Source: Streptomyces sp. 1-11 (lineage in GTDB: Bacteria; Actinomycetota; Actinomycetes; Streptomycetales; Streptomycetaceae). Taken from it: DNA of 64,000 nucleotides. The stretch covers positions 1 through 64,000 of the forward strand of contig NZ_BJTV01000027.1 in the NCBI RefSeq assembly GCF_007176755.1, read 5' to 3'. Below are positions 7,127 through 15,942 of this stretch, in pieces. How positions within the stretch are numbered: position 1 is the first letter of the stretch; every line of letters begins with the position of its first letter. The notes under the pieces were generated by a model. It did no database searches, was not told where the DNA came from, and saw only the letters and a list, made by a program, of their open reading frames with translations. A program made the translations under genes and the position numbers.

Positions 7127-9061
7127 ATGGGCGCTGACGGGTGGGACGAGCCGCGTGGTGATGGCGAATCCGAGGCCGGCGGGCTGACCTCGCCCCAGGT
7201 GCCGAAGCAGGGCGGCCCGGCCGAGGCACCCGTCGAGGCGGGCCTGCCCGCCCAGCGGGACGGCAGGGCCCCCGCGCACCGCCGGACGCTCCCCGCGGAC
7301 GGCGAGTTGATCCACCGGATGCGCGCGGGGGACGACTCCGCCTACGAGGAGCTGTACCGGCGGCACGCGGACGCCGTGCGGCGCTACGCCCGTACCTGCT
7401 GCCGGGACGCGCACACCGCGGACGACCTCACCGCCGAGGTCTTCGCCGGCATGCTGCAGGCGGTACGGGGCGGCGCCGGGCCCGAGTACGCCGTGCGCGC
7501 CTATCTGCTCACGTCGGTACGGCGCGTGGCCGCGCACTGGGCCAGGTCCGCCCGGCGCGAGCAACTCGTCGACGACTTCGCCGTCTTCGCCCAGCAGGCC
7601 GCCGCCCGGCCCGCCGAGGGCACCGGCGACGAGGCGGTGGACGTGGGCGCGGACGTCCGTGCGCTGCACGACGCCGAGCAGTCCATGGCGCTGCGGGCCT
7701 TCCGCTCGCTGCCCGAGCGCTGGCAGGCGGTGCTGTGGCACACGGAGGTGGAGGACGAGTCGCCCAGTGAGGTGGCCGTCCTGTTCGGACTGGACGCCAA
7801 CGGCACCCGGGTGCTGGCGAGCCGGGCCCGGGAGGGGCTGCGGCAGGCCTATCTGCAGGCCCATGTGAGCGCGGCGCTCACCGGTGACGAGGAGTGCGCC
7901 CGTTACGCCGACCAGCTCGGCACCTACGCCCGACGCAAGCTGCGGCTGCGTGCCGAACGGGGACTGCGCAAGCACCTTGAGGAGTGCGCGAGGTGCCGGC
8001 TGGCGGCCGCGCAGATCGAGGAGGTCGCGGGTGGCATCCCCGCCGTGGTGCCGGTCGCGGTCATCGGCTGGTTCGGGGCCGCCGGGTACGGGAAGGCCCT
8101 CGCGGTCATCGCCGGCGGCGCCGGGGCGGGTGCGGCGGGTGCCGCAGCGGCCGGAGGGTCCTCCGCGGCCGGCGGGGGCTCCGCGGGATCGGGTGCGGGC
8201 GGGGGCGCGGCCGCCGCCGGGGGGCTCGGCGCGCCCGTGAAGGCCGGGATCGCGGCCGGTGTGGTCGCGGTGGCCGCGGCCGCGGTGGCGCTGGCCCTGG
8301 TGAACGACGGCCGTCCGGCCCTGGAGGTGGCCGGGCCTGCGCCGTCCGCTCCCGTTCTGCGGACCCCGCCGCCGTCGGTGTCGTCACCCGCGCCCGTTTC
8401 GCCGCCCGCTCCATCGCCGACCGGTAGGAAGCCGCCCGCCGCCCAGCCAATGGCGCCGGTCTCCAGGACGGGCTCCGCGCCGGCGCCGGCGCCGGTCTCC
8501 TCGCCACCCGCTTCCGCGCCCGCACCCGTGCCAGGGACGACCACTGCTCCGCGGCCCACCACGGAGCCCAGTCCTGAGCCGTCCCCGACGGCCGCCCCGA
8601 CCACGGCTCCCCCTCCTGCCCCGGCTCCCGTGGTCTACGAGTGGAGCGGCCTGCGTTACGACGTCAACGGGGACGGGACCGTGCCGGAGATGCGGCTGCG
8701 GCAGAGCAGTTGGGTGTGGCAGCGGTACGGGATGTCGGTCGGCGGGAAGCGGTACACGCGTGGCGTGTCCGTGCGCGGGGGCTCGTCCGTCGTCGTCGAC
8801 CTCAATCGCCGGTGCACCGCCTACGACGCCCTCGTCGGCGTCGACGACATGACCCTCGGGCTCGGCAGGGCCGTCTTCTCCGTGTACGCCGACGGGGGCT
8901 TGCTGTGGCGGTCCGGGGTGGTCGCGGGGCGGGACGCGGCGGTGCCGGTGCACGTCGATCTCACCGGGCGCGGGACGGTACGGCTTGAGGTGTCGGGTCG
9001 GGGCGCCGGGCTCGACCGGGTGGCGCCGGCCGACTGGGCCGAGGCGCGGTTCAGCTGCTGA
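7127..9061 (+). CDS. ECF-type sigma factor fused to zinc-finger, membrane and NPCBM-like domains
   Basis: This 644-residue protein joins modules that are usually separate. Sigma region 2 is at about residues 61-130 and region 4 at about 190-245 (LPERWQAVLWHTEVEDESPSE is the region 4.1 signature area). A zinc-binding anti-sigma-like segment at 255-300 has H283, C287 and C290 in H-x3-C-x2-C order. Hydrophobic stretches follow at about 305-325 and 371-392, then a Pro/Ser/Thr linker to about 515. A C-terminal beta-rich domain (518-644, RGVSVRGGSSVVVDL, AVFSVYADG, LEVSGRG) looks like an NPCBM carbohydrate-binding module. I infer a one-protein signalling device sensing wall sugar outside and holding its sigma part at the membrane. 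No separate anti-sigma gene is adjacent. Confidence 0.85.
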   Translation: MGADGWDEPRGDGESEAGGLTSPQVPKQGGPAEAPVEAGLPAQRDGRAPAHRRTLPADGELIHRMRAGDDSAYEELYRRHADAVRRYARTCCRDAHTADDLTAEVFAGMLQAVRGGAGPEYAVRAYLLTSVRRVAAHWARSARREQLVDDFAVFAQQAAARPAEGTGDEAVDVGADVRALHDAEQSMALRAFRSLPERWQAVLWHTEVEDESPSEVAVLFGLDANGTRVLASRAREGLRQAYLQAHVSAALTGDEECARYADQLGTYARRKLRLRAERGLRKHLEECARCRLAAAQIEEVAGGIPAVVPVAVIGWFGAAGYGKALAVIAGGAGAGAAGAAAAGGSSAAGGGSAGSGAGGGAAAAGGLGAPVKAGIAAGVVAVAAAAVALALVNDGRPALEVAGPAPSAPVLRTPPPSVSSPAPVSPPAPSPTGRKPPAAQPMAPVSRTGSAPAPAPVSSPPASAPAPVPGTTTAPRPTTEPSPEPSPTAAPTTAPPPAPAPVVYEWSGLRYDVNGDGTVPEMRLRQSSWVWQRYGMSVGGKRYTRGVSVRGGSSVVVDLNRRCTAYDALVGVDDMTLGLGRAVFSVYADGGLLWRSGVVAGRDAAVPVHVDLTGRGTVRLEVSGRGAGLDRVAPADWAEARFSC

Positions 9062-9452
9062 GGGCGCCCGGCGCGGTCGGGCGGCCGGGCCGGAGCTGTC
9101 CGCTCCGAACGGTGCTCGGGGCTTCGCCGCTGGTGTTCGCTCCGCGCCCTGAGCGGCGCTGGACCGGGGCTGATTGCGTAACCGCGCCGAAGGGATCACC
9201 GCTGACCCACCGGTGCCGCCCTTGGCCGCCCGCCTGTCCGCAGCCGTGCCGCCCTTCGCAGTACGCCTGCCCGCAGCCGTGCGGACCCGGTCCCCGCAGC
9301 AGCCACGCCCGGGCACCCGCGGCCACGCCCGCACCCGAGCCACCACCGGAAGACCACCGACCCGCACGACACGCGCGGGCTGCACAGGCCCACGCACCCG
9401 CGGCCACGCTGCGGGTGCCCCGCCCGCGGTGCAGGTGCCCAGGCGTCGTCGG
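9062..9452. other. 391-bp gap between sigma fusion and asparagine synthase gene
   Basis: The two flanking genes converge here. The stretch contains direct repeats, for example GCACCCGCGGCCACGC near 9316 and again near 9395, and CCGCAGCCGTGC twice near 9240-9282. A minus-strand frame of 118 codons (9051-9407) has typical GC bias but no recognisable domain, and it overlaps the sigma gene end by 11 bases. I do not call it a gene. Confidence 0.4.
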
Positions 9453-11531
9453 TCAGGCGCCGGAGGCGAGGGCGTTGCGGCGGGGCTGGATTCCCGAGGG
9501 GACCGCCCGGGCGCGGGCCGGGGTGCCGGTCCAGCAGGTGCCCCGGCGGGCCAGGAGGCGGCGGAGCCAGAGTTCGAGGGAGGTCAGGTCGGCCAGGCCG
9601 TCGAGGGGCAGGGGCTCGCCCGTCGCGGCGGCGCGGACGGCCTTGCGTACCACCCGGGCCTCCACCAGACCCGCGTCCGCCAGCAGGGGCGTGGCGAAGA
9701 GGTCCATGAGGTCATCGGCGGCGAGGCGCAGGCCCGCGCGGGTGGCCGCCGCCGAGGTGCCGTGGGGCGGGGCGCCCCAGCCGGGCGGGAGGTCGGTGAC
9801 GCCGGCGCCTTCCAGGACCCGGCGCAGGACGGCGGAGCGGGCGCCGGGCTGGACCCGCAGGGCCTCGGGGAGGGCGCGGCAGGCACGGACGACCTGGTTG
9901 TCGAGGAAGGGCGCGTGCAGTCGCTGGGAGCGGACCTCGGCGGCCTGTTCCAGGACGCGGAGGTCGGCGGCGTGGCGGGCGAGGGCGGCTCGCGCGCGGT
10001 AGTCGCCGGGGCGCTGGGCGGAGCCGAGGGCGGAGCGGTCCGGCTCCGCCTGCAGCAGAACCGATACTTCAGCCAGTGCCTCCCCGGTCAGCCAGCGGGC
10101 CGCCGGCCCGGGTCTGGCCCAGGCGAGGCCGGCGAGGGAGGCGCCGACCGCGCCCTTCGGCTCGTCGAAGCGGTGGCGCATCAGCCGCTCGGCGAGCAGT
10201 TCGAGGCCCGTCCGGTACGGGGTGCGGGCCAGCCGCCGGGCGGCGCCGTACACGCGCGCGGGGACCATCACCGAGCCGTCGGCCCGGGCGAGCGCCGCGA
10301 CCGGCCGGACCAGGTGGCGGCGCTTGCGGTCCATGAGGAGGTCGGCGAGGCGGGCGGGGTGGGCGTCCAGGACCTGCCGGGCGCCGTGGCCGGTGAAGTG
10401 GTCGGCGCTGCCCGCGGCGAGGCGGGCGCGGTGGCGGGCGGCCGTCACCAGGGACGGGCCGGGCTCGTCGGTGAGGGGGCCGTCGAGGTCGGCGTACGGC
10501 AGGGTCCGCTCGTCGCCGGTGACCACGACATGGTGCAGGCGCGGGTTGGCCGCGAGGGCGCCGGCGCGTTCGACCTCCGGCTCGCGGCCGCCGACGGCCA
10601 GGTCGTTGAAGGTGACGGCGAGCAGCCGCTCCCCGGCGCCGGTGCCGTGGCCGAGCAGGGTGCCGGGCCTGCCGGGCAGCCCGGCGGCCAGCAGGGCCAG
10701 CGTGCCGGAGGCCGGTCCGCCGGACAGGTCGGCGCCGATGCCGGGCACGGGCATCCCGCGCGCGGCCCGCCGCTCGGCCGGTCCCATGCCGGGCACCGGG
10801 CCGGGGTCGAGGCCGGGTACGTGCCGGGGCGCCGACAGCCGCGCGCGTACCGCCTCGACGAGGGCGTCGCGTACGGCGTCCACCGCGCGGTCCGGGTCGG
10901 CGGGAGGCGCGGCGACCGCGAGGGAGGCGACCGGCTCGTAGCCGGTGATCTCGCGCGCTCCGGCGCGCAGGACGAGGGCGTGGCCCGGCGGTACCCGCCG
11001 CACGCCCTCGTACGGGGTGGTGTCGCGCAGCGCGGCCGGCACGTCGGGGGCGGCGAGCAGGGCGGCCAGGTGACCGAAGTCGAGGTTGGCCTCGACGAGG
11101 TCGGCGAGCGGCAGCGCCGCCGTGGCGTAGGCCGTGCCGCCGGCCCAGGGGGTGTGGAAGACGGGGCGGGCGCCGGCGAGGTCGCCGCAGACGGTGATGC
11201 GGCGGCCCACCTGGACGACGGCCGTGTAGCTGCCGGGCCAGGCGGTCAGATGGCGCAGCGCGCCCCCGCGCGCGGTGAACAGGCCGCGCCGCAGCTCCTC
11301 GTCGGTGGCGCCGCAGGTGCCGAGGACGGCGATGCGGTTCTGGCCGTCGGAGTGCACCACGCGCACCTCATCGGGGCGCCAGTCGCCGACGGCCCACAGC
11401 GGGTCGGGGTCGCCCCACAGGAGCTGGGAGCCGACCGGGTGCAGCGTCTCGCCGTCATGTCCGGTGGCGCCCGCCGAGCCGATCCCGGCGACGGCAGCGG
11501 CGGTGCTGCTCCAACCCACCAACCACCGCAT
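9453..11531 (-). CDS. asparagine synthase-like protein, lasso-cyclase type, orphan
   Basis: The product has 692 residues from the ATG at 11531, which GTGGAGG precedes. A degenerate N-terminal glutaminase half covers about 1-200. The start MRWLVGW lacks the N-terminal cysteine nucleophile of true glutamine-dependent enzymes, as in lasso-peptide cyclases. An asparagine-synthetase ATP half follows, with DHFTGHGARQVLD, and RSQRLHAPFLDNQVVRA near the C-terminus. The PP-loop reads SGGPASG at about residue 280 where the family has SGGxDS, so the usual Asp is replaced. No RRE/B1, B2 protease or clear precursor gene lies nearby. It may form an amide bond on an unknown substrate or be non-catalytic. 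A GTG/ATG 54 bases upstream is a less likely start. Confidence 0.75.
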   Translation of the reverse strand: MRWLVGWSSTAAAVAGIGSAGATGHDGETLHPVGSQLLWGDPDPLWAVGDWRPDEVRVVHSDGQNRIAVLGTCGATDEELRRGLFTARGGALRHLTAWPGSYTAVVQVGRRITVCGDLAGARPVFHTPWAGGTAYATAALPLADLVEANLDFGHLAALLAAPDVPAALRDTTPYEGVRRVPPGHALVLRAGAREITGYEPVASLAVAAPPADPDRAVDAVRDALVEAVRARLSAPRHVPGLDPGPVPGMGPAERRAARGMPVPGIGADLSGGPASGTLALLAAGLPGRPGTLLGHGTGAGERLLAVTFNDLAVGGREPEVERAGALAANPRLHHVVVTGDERTLPYADLDGPLTDEPGPSLVTAARHRARLAAGSADHFTGHGARQVLDAHPARLADLLMDRKRRHLVRPVAALARADGSVMVPARVYGAARRLARTPYRTGLELLAERLMRHRFDEPKGAVGASLAGLAWARPGPAARWLTGEALAEVSVLLQAEPDRSALGSAQRPGDYRARAALARHAADLRVLEQAAEVRSQRLHAPFLDNQVVRACRALPEALRVQPGARSAVLRRVLEGAGVTDLPPGWGAPPHGTSAAATRAGLRLAADDLMDLFATPLLADAGLVEARVVRKAVRAAATGEPLPLDGLADLTSLELWLRRLLARRGTCWTGTPARARAVPSGIQPRRNALASGA

Positions 11532-12277
11532 CGACGCCTCCACACAGCGTGGACAACCACTGCACCGTACGAACCGGGTCCCCATGCTGCCATGAAGAAC
11601 GCGCCACGGAGGCGCGGTGACGCCGCCTTCGATCGAGGGAAACCGGGGAACGGGTCCGCGAGGTGCGGCAGAGTACCGGGTACGGACCGACGGGTGAACT
11701 CCCGGTCGCCCGGCGGCCGGCGACGGAAACGGGCACGACGGGTGCGACGCGAATGCGCCCCTCTATGCGCCCCGCGAACGCCTTTCGCGCCCTCAAGTAC
11801 CGTGGTGGGAGCGGTAATCGCTCATCCTGAGCAGGGCTTGTTTTCAGCCAAATCGGTGACAGCCGCGGAGGTTTGAGCACGCTCCGTACAGGCCTGCGCA
11901 ACGCCTGCCGGCGCGGTCACGCGCACAGTCCGGGAGGCGGTCAACGCCTCCCGGACCGGTCCGCCACCCGCGGGGATGAAGGCGGCGGTGTCCCCCAGCC
12001 CACTGGATCCAGTACAGCGGGCCGACCCACGCGACAGCCATGGAACCGCTTGCCGGATGGCCGGAGAAGAGCGCACGGACGGGCGCACGGCCACACGTGC
12101 GGGGGCACGCCGCGAGGCCCCGTGCACGGTGCGTACAGGGCCGTACTCCCGTACGGACCACAATCCCGCCAACCGGAACAATGCCCCTTAACGCTTGGGA
12201 TGCGGCGAACTACGCTGGGTTTACGAATGCCGCACGGTTATGCCAGCGCGGCAGCCGTCTGTGTCGAGGGGTGGCGC
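11532..12277. other. 746-bp divergent gap with no convincing gene
   Basis: The gap separates the minus-strand asparagine synthase gene from the plus-strand regulator gene. Open frames here lack domain similarity and good start sites. It includes a short perfect palindrome CTGGATCCAG near 12003 and the promoter candidate listed separately. The gap is unusually long for two divergent promoters, so a small RNA or long leader is possible but not visible. Confidence 0.4.
12188..12216 (+). promoter_or_regulatory. candidate sigma-70-type promoter of the NsdA-like gene
   Basis: TTAACG (12188-12193) and TACGCT (12211-12216) are separated by 17 bases, a good match to a housekeeping Streptomyces promoter. 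This puts the start of transcription about 50 bases before the GTGGCGC-ATG start region of the regulator gene. Confidence 0.4.
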
Positions 12278-13702
12278 ATGTCCAGGGAGCAACGCGGGCC
12301 GAACGAAAAGCTCGGCGCCGTTCTCGCCCTCGCGGGAATCAGCAACGCCGGACTCGCGCGGCGCGTCAACGACCTCGGCGCCCAACGCGGGTTGACGCTT
12401 CGCTACGACAAGACCTCGGTGGCGCGCTGGGTGTCGAAGGGGATGGTGCCGCAGGGCGCGGCGCCGCACCTCATCGCGGCCGCCATCGGCCAGAAGCTCG
12501 GCCGCCCGGTGCCGCTGCACGAGATAGGCCTGGCGGACGCGGACCCCGCACCCGAAGTGGGCCTCGCCTTCCCCCGGGACGTGGGGCAGGCCGTGCGGTC
12601 CGCCACCGAGCTGTACCGGCTCGACCTGGCCGGGCGCCGGGCCGGCGCCGGCGGCATCTGGCAGTCCCTCGCGGGATCGTTCGCGGTGAGCGCGTACGCC
12701 ACGCCCGCGTCGCGGTGGCTGATAACCCCCGCCGACAGCTCGGTCGCACGCGAGGCGAACACCGCCGAGGGCTCCGGCGCACCGATAAAAGTCGGCCACA
12801 GCGATGTGCAGAAACTGCGGGAGGCCGCCGAGGACGCCAGGCGCTGGGACTCCAAGTACGGAGGCGGCGACTGGCGTTCGTCCATGGTGCCGGAGTGCCT
12901 GCGGGTGGAGGCGGCGCCCCTGCTGCTCGGCTCCTACTCCGACGAGGTGGGCCGCGCGCTGTTCGGGGCCTCCGCCGAACTGACCAGGCTGGCCGGCTGG
13001 ATGGCCTTCGACACCGGGCAGCAGGAGGCGGCGCAGCGGTACTACATCCAGGCGCTGCGGCTCGCCCGGGCGGCGGCGGACGTCCCGCTCGGGGGGTACG
13101 TGCTGGCCTCCATGTCGCTGCAGGCGACGTACCGGGGCTTCGGCGACGAGGGCGTCGACCTGGCGCAGGCGGCGCTCGAGCGCAACCGGGGGCTGGCGAC
13201 CGCCCGCACCATGAGCTTCTTCCGGCTGGTCGAGGCGCGGGCCCACGCGCGCGCGGGGGACGCGCCGGCCGCGGGGGCAGCCCTGAAGGCGGCGGAGAGC
13301 TGGCTCGAACGATCCAGGGACGGTGACAACGACCCTTCGTGGCTTGGTTTCTATGGTTATGACCGGTTCGCCGCTGACGCGGCGGAGTGCTACCGCGACC
13401 TGAAGGCGCCGCGCCAGGTGCGGCGGTTCACCGAACAGGCGCTGTCGAAGCCGACGGAGGAGTTCGTGCGGTCGCACGGGCTGCGCCTGGTGGTGTCGGC
13501 CGTCGCCGAGCTGGAGTCGGGCAATCTGGACGCCGCCTGCGAGCAGGGGGTGCGGGCCGTGGAGGTGGCGGGGCGGATCTCGTCCGCGCGGACCACCGAG
13601 TACGTCAAGGACCTGCTGCACCGGCTGGAGCCGTACGGCGACGAGCCACGGGTGGTGGAGCTGCGGGAGCGGGCCCGGCCCCTGCTGGTCGCCCCGGCGT
13701 AG
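12278..13702 (+). CDS. NsdA-like sporulation-associated regulator
   Basis: This 474-residue cytoplasmic protein has an N-terminal helix-turn-helix-like region (residues 8-55, LALAGISNAGLARRVNDLG then YDKTSVARWVSKG) and a long helical TPR-like body from about residue 180 on. The family, which includes NsdA and the S. coelicolor SCO4114 sporulation-associated protein, affects development and antibiotic output. Its exact targets are not known to me. The ATG at 12278 follows GAGGGGTGG, giving the expected start MSREQRGPNEKLG; longer frames upstream lack conserved content. Confidence 0.78.
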   Translation: MSREQRGPNEKLGAVLALAGISNAGLARRVNDLGAQRGLTLRYDKTSVARWVSKGMVPQGAAPHLIAAAIGQKLGRPVPLHEIGLADADPAPEVGLAFPRDVGQAVRSATELYRLDLAGRRAGAGGIWQSLAGSFAVSAYATPASRWLITPADSSVAREANTAEGSGAPIKVGHSDVQKLREAAEDARRWDSKYGGGDWRSSMVPECLRVEAAPLLLGSYSDEVGRALFGASAELTRLAGWMAFDTGQQEAAQRYYIQALRLARAAADVPLGGYVLASMSLQATYRGFGDEGVDLAQAALERNRGLATARTMSFFRLVEARAHARAGDAPAAGAALKAAESWLERSRDGDNDPSWLGFYGYDRFAADAAECYRDLKAPRQVRRFTEQALSKPTEEFVRSHGLRLVVSAVAELESGNLDAACEQGVRAVEVAGRISSARTTEYVKDLLHRLEPYGDEPRVVELRERARPLLVAPA

Positions 13703-13772
13703 AACCGCCCGGTCCGGGTTTGAAGGCGTTGTCAGTGGCGCAGTGCACTATCGGAGCCGGGAGGTGGTGCGG

Positions 13773-14981
13773 GTGCGTGAGGGTGCGTACGACTGCGACG
13801 TGCTGGTGATCGGAGGCGGGATCGTCGGCCTGTCGACGGCCTACGCGATCACGCGGGCGGCGCCGGGTACGCGGGTGACCGTGCTGGAGAAGGAGCCGGG
13901 CCCGGCCCGGCACCAGACGGGGCGCAACAGCGGCGTCATCCACAGCGGCGTCTACTACCGCCCGGGCTCGCTCAAGGCGCGGTTCGCCGTGCGCGGCGCG
14001 GCCGAGATGGTGAAGTTCTGCGCCGAGTACGGCATCGCGCACGCCGTCACCGGGAAGCTGATCGTGGCCACCGAGCGGGACGAGCTGCCCCGGCTGCACG
14101 CGCTCGTCCAGCGCGGCCGGGAGAACGGCATCCCGGTGCGCGAGCTGGGCGCCGCGCAGATCGGCGAGTACGAGCCGGAGGTGCGCGGGCTGGCCGCGAT
14201 CCACGTCGGCACGACCGGGGTGTGCGACTTCGTGGGCGTGGCCCGGCAGCTCGCGCGGGCCTCGGGCGCGGAGATCCGCTACGGCGCGCGGGTGGTCCGG
14301 GTGGACCGGCGCCCCGAGCGGGGCGTGGCCGTGCTGACCGCGTCCGGGGACGTGGTGCGGGGCCGGGTGCTGGTGAACTGCGCCGGGCTGTACTGCGACG
14401 AGGTGGCCCGGCTGACCGGGGACGAGCCCGGGGTACGGATCGTGCCGTTCCGGGGCGAGTACTACGAGCTGGCGCGCCCGGAGCTGGTGCGCGGTCTGGT
14501 GTACCCGGTGCCCGATCCGGCGTTCCCGTTCCTCGGCGTGCATCTGACCCGGGGGATCGACGGGGGCGTGCACATCGGGCCGAACGCGGTCCCGGCCCTG
14601 GCCCGGGAGGGGTACGGCTGGGGGGTCGTACGGCCCGGGGAGCTGGCCGGGACGGTGGCGTGGCCCGGTTCGTGGGTGATCGCCCGGCGGCACTGGCGCT
14701 ACGGGGCCGGGGAGCTGCGCCGGTCGGTGTCGAAGGGGGCGTTCCTGACGGCGGTGCGCAGGCTGCTGCCGGCCGCCGAGGAGTCCGATCTGGTGCGCGC
14801 CCCCGCCGGGGTGCGGGCGCAGGCGGTGCTGCGGGACGGGACGCTGGTGGACGACTTCCTGATCCGGGAGGGCAGCCGTGCGGTGCACGTGCTCAACGCC
14901 CCGTCCCCCGCGGCGACCGCTTCGCTGCCGATCGGCAGGGAGGTGGGGCGCCGGGCGCTGGACATGCTCGGTGCGCTGTGA
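13773..14981 (+). CDS. lhgO: L-2-hydroxyglutarate oxidase
   Basis: This 402-residue FAD-dependent oxidase of the DAO family oxidises L-2-hydroxyglutarate to 2-oxoglutarate, a metabolite-repair step. The FAD motif VIGGGIVGLSTAYAI is at the N-terminus, followed by the family hallmark HQTGRNSGVIHSGVYY. LVNCAGLYCDEVARL and the C-terminal NAPSPAATASLPIG close the flavin site. The start is the third of three close GTG codons (13773), because GGGAGG at 13759-13764 is then 8 bases away. The gene precedes trmB on the same strand with a 65-base gap. Confidence 0.85.
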   Translation: MREGAYDCDVLVIGGGIVGLSTAYAITRAAPGTRVTVLEKEPGPARHQTGRNSGVIHSGVYYRPGSLKARFAVRGAAEMVKFCAEYGIAHAVTGKLIVATERDELPRLHALVQRGRENGIPVRELGAAQIGEYEPEVRGLAAIHVGTTGVCDFVGVARQLARASGAEIRYGARVVRVDRRPERGVAVLTASGDVVRGRVLVNCAGLYCDEVARLTGDEPGVRIVPFRGEYYELARPELVRGLVYPVPDPAFPFLGVHLTRGIDGGVHIGPNAVPALAREGYGWGVVRPGELAGTVAWPGSWVIARRHWRYGAGELRRSVSKGAFLTAVRRLLPAAEESDLVRAPAGVRAQAVLRDGTLVDDFLIREGSRAVHVLNAPSPAATASLPIGREVGRRALDMLGAL

Positions 14982-15046
14982 CGTCGCTCCCGGGCCCCGG
15001 GCGCCGTCCCGGGAAATCCCGCCGCCGCCGTAAAATCGGTGTCACT

Positions 15047-15898
15047 GTGTCTGACTCCCTGAACCTCCCCGAAGCCCCCCGGCCCGCTGCCGCCGCCGCG
15101 CCGCGGCCCCCGCACGTCCCCGGTGTGTCCGTGCGGCACAGCCGGGCCAAGGGGGAGCCGCGGTTCCCCGACGGGCCCAGGGCCGACCCGGCCGGGTCGC
15201 ACTTCGAGCGGCGGATCCGCAGCTTCCAGCCGCGGCGGAGCCGGGTCACGGCGGGGCAGGCCGACGCCCTGCAGCGGCTGTGGCCCAAGTGGGGGCTGGA
15301 CATCGACGGGCAGCGCGTCATCGACCTCGGCGAGCTGTTCGGCGACGACGGTCCCGTGGTGCTGGAGATCGGGTTCGGGATGGGCGAGGCCACCGCGCTG
15401 ATGGCGGCCGGCGACCCCGGCGCCAACATCCTCGCGGTGGACGTGCACACCCCGGGGCAGGGCAACCTGCTCAACCTCGCCGACCAGCAGGGGCTGTCCA
15501 ACGTCCGGGTGGCCAACGGCGACGCCATCATCCTGCTCCGGGAGATGCTCGCGCCCGACTCGCTGGACGGGCTGCGGGTGTACTTCCCCGACCCCTGGCC
15601 CAAGAAGCGGCACCACAAGCGGCGGCTGATCCAGCCCGAGTTCCTGACGCTGGCCGCGAGCCGGCTGAAGCCCGGCGCGGTCGTGCACTGCGCGACCGAC
15701 TGGGAGCCGTACGCCGAGCAGATGCTCGAGGTGCTCACCGCGCACCCGGACTTCGAGAACACCCGGGCCGACGGCGGCTTCGCGCCGCGTCCCCCGTTCC
15801 GGCCGCTGACCCGTTTCGAGGGACAGGGACTGGACAAGGGGCACGTGGTGAACGATCTGCTCTTCCGCCGCGTACCGCACCGGGACCACCAGGCCTGA
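15047..15898 (+). CDS. trmB: tRNA (guanine-N7-)-methyltransferase
   Basis: This 283-residue enzyme methylates G46 of tRNA using S-adenosylmethionine. The SAM pocket is LEIGFGMGEA near residue 108 and the family signature is YFPDPWPKKRHHKRR near residue 180. The C-terminal GHVVNDLLFRR is also typical. The N-terminal 70 residues are an actinomycete Pro/Ala/Arg-rich extension. GTG 15047 gives MSDSLNLPEAP. No ribosome site precedes it; a TAAAAT box ends 10 bases upstream, so the transcript may have a very short leader. Confidence 0.92.
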   Translation: MSDSLNLPEAPRPAAAAAPRPPHVPGVSVRHSRAKGEPRFPDGPRADPAGSHFERRIRSFQPRRSRVTAGQADALQRLWPKWGLDIDGQRVIDLGELFGDDGPVVLEIGFGMGEATALMAAGDPGANILAVDVHTPGQGNLLNLADQQGLSNVRVANGDAIILLREMLAPDSLDGLRVYFPDPWPKKRHHKRRLIQPEFLTLAASRLKPGAVVHCATDWEPYAEQMLEVLTAHPDFENTRADGGFAPRPPFRPLTRFEGQGLDKGHVVNDLLFRRVPHRDHQA

Positions 15899-15942
15899 AC
15901 CAGCCGACAGCCCCTCCCCCGGTCACCGTTAGGGTCGATGCC

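Noticed and set aside
9453..11531. Complete lasso-peptide gene cluster
   Set aside because: Only a cyclase-like gene is present. No RRE protein, cysteine protease, transporter or credible precursor with a Gly-Asp/Glu core was found in the flanking 3 kb.
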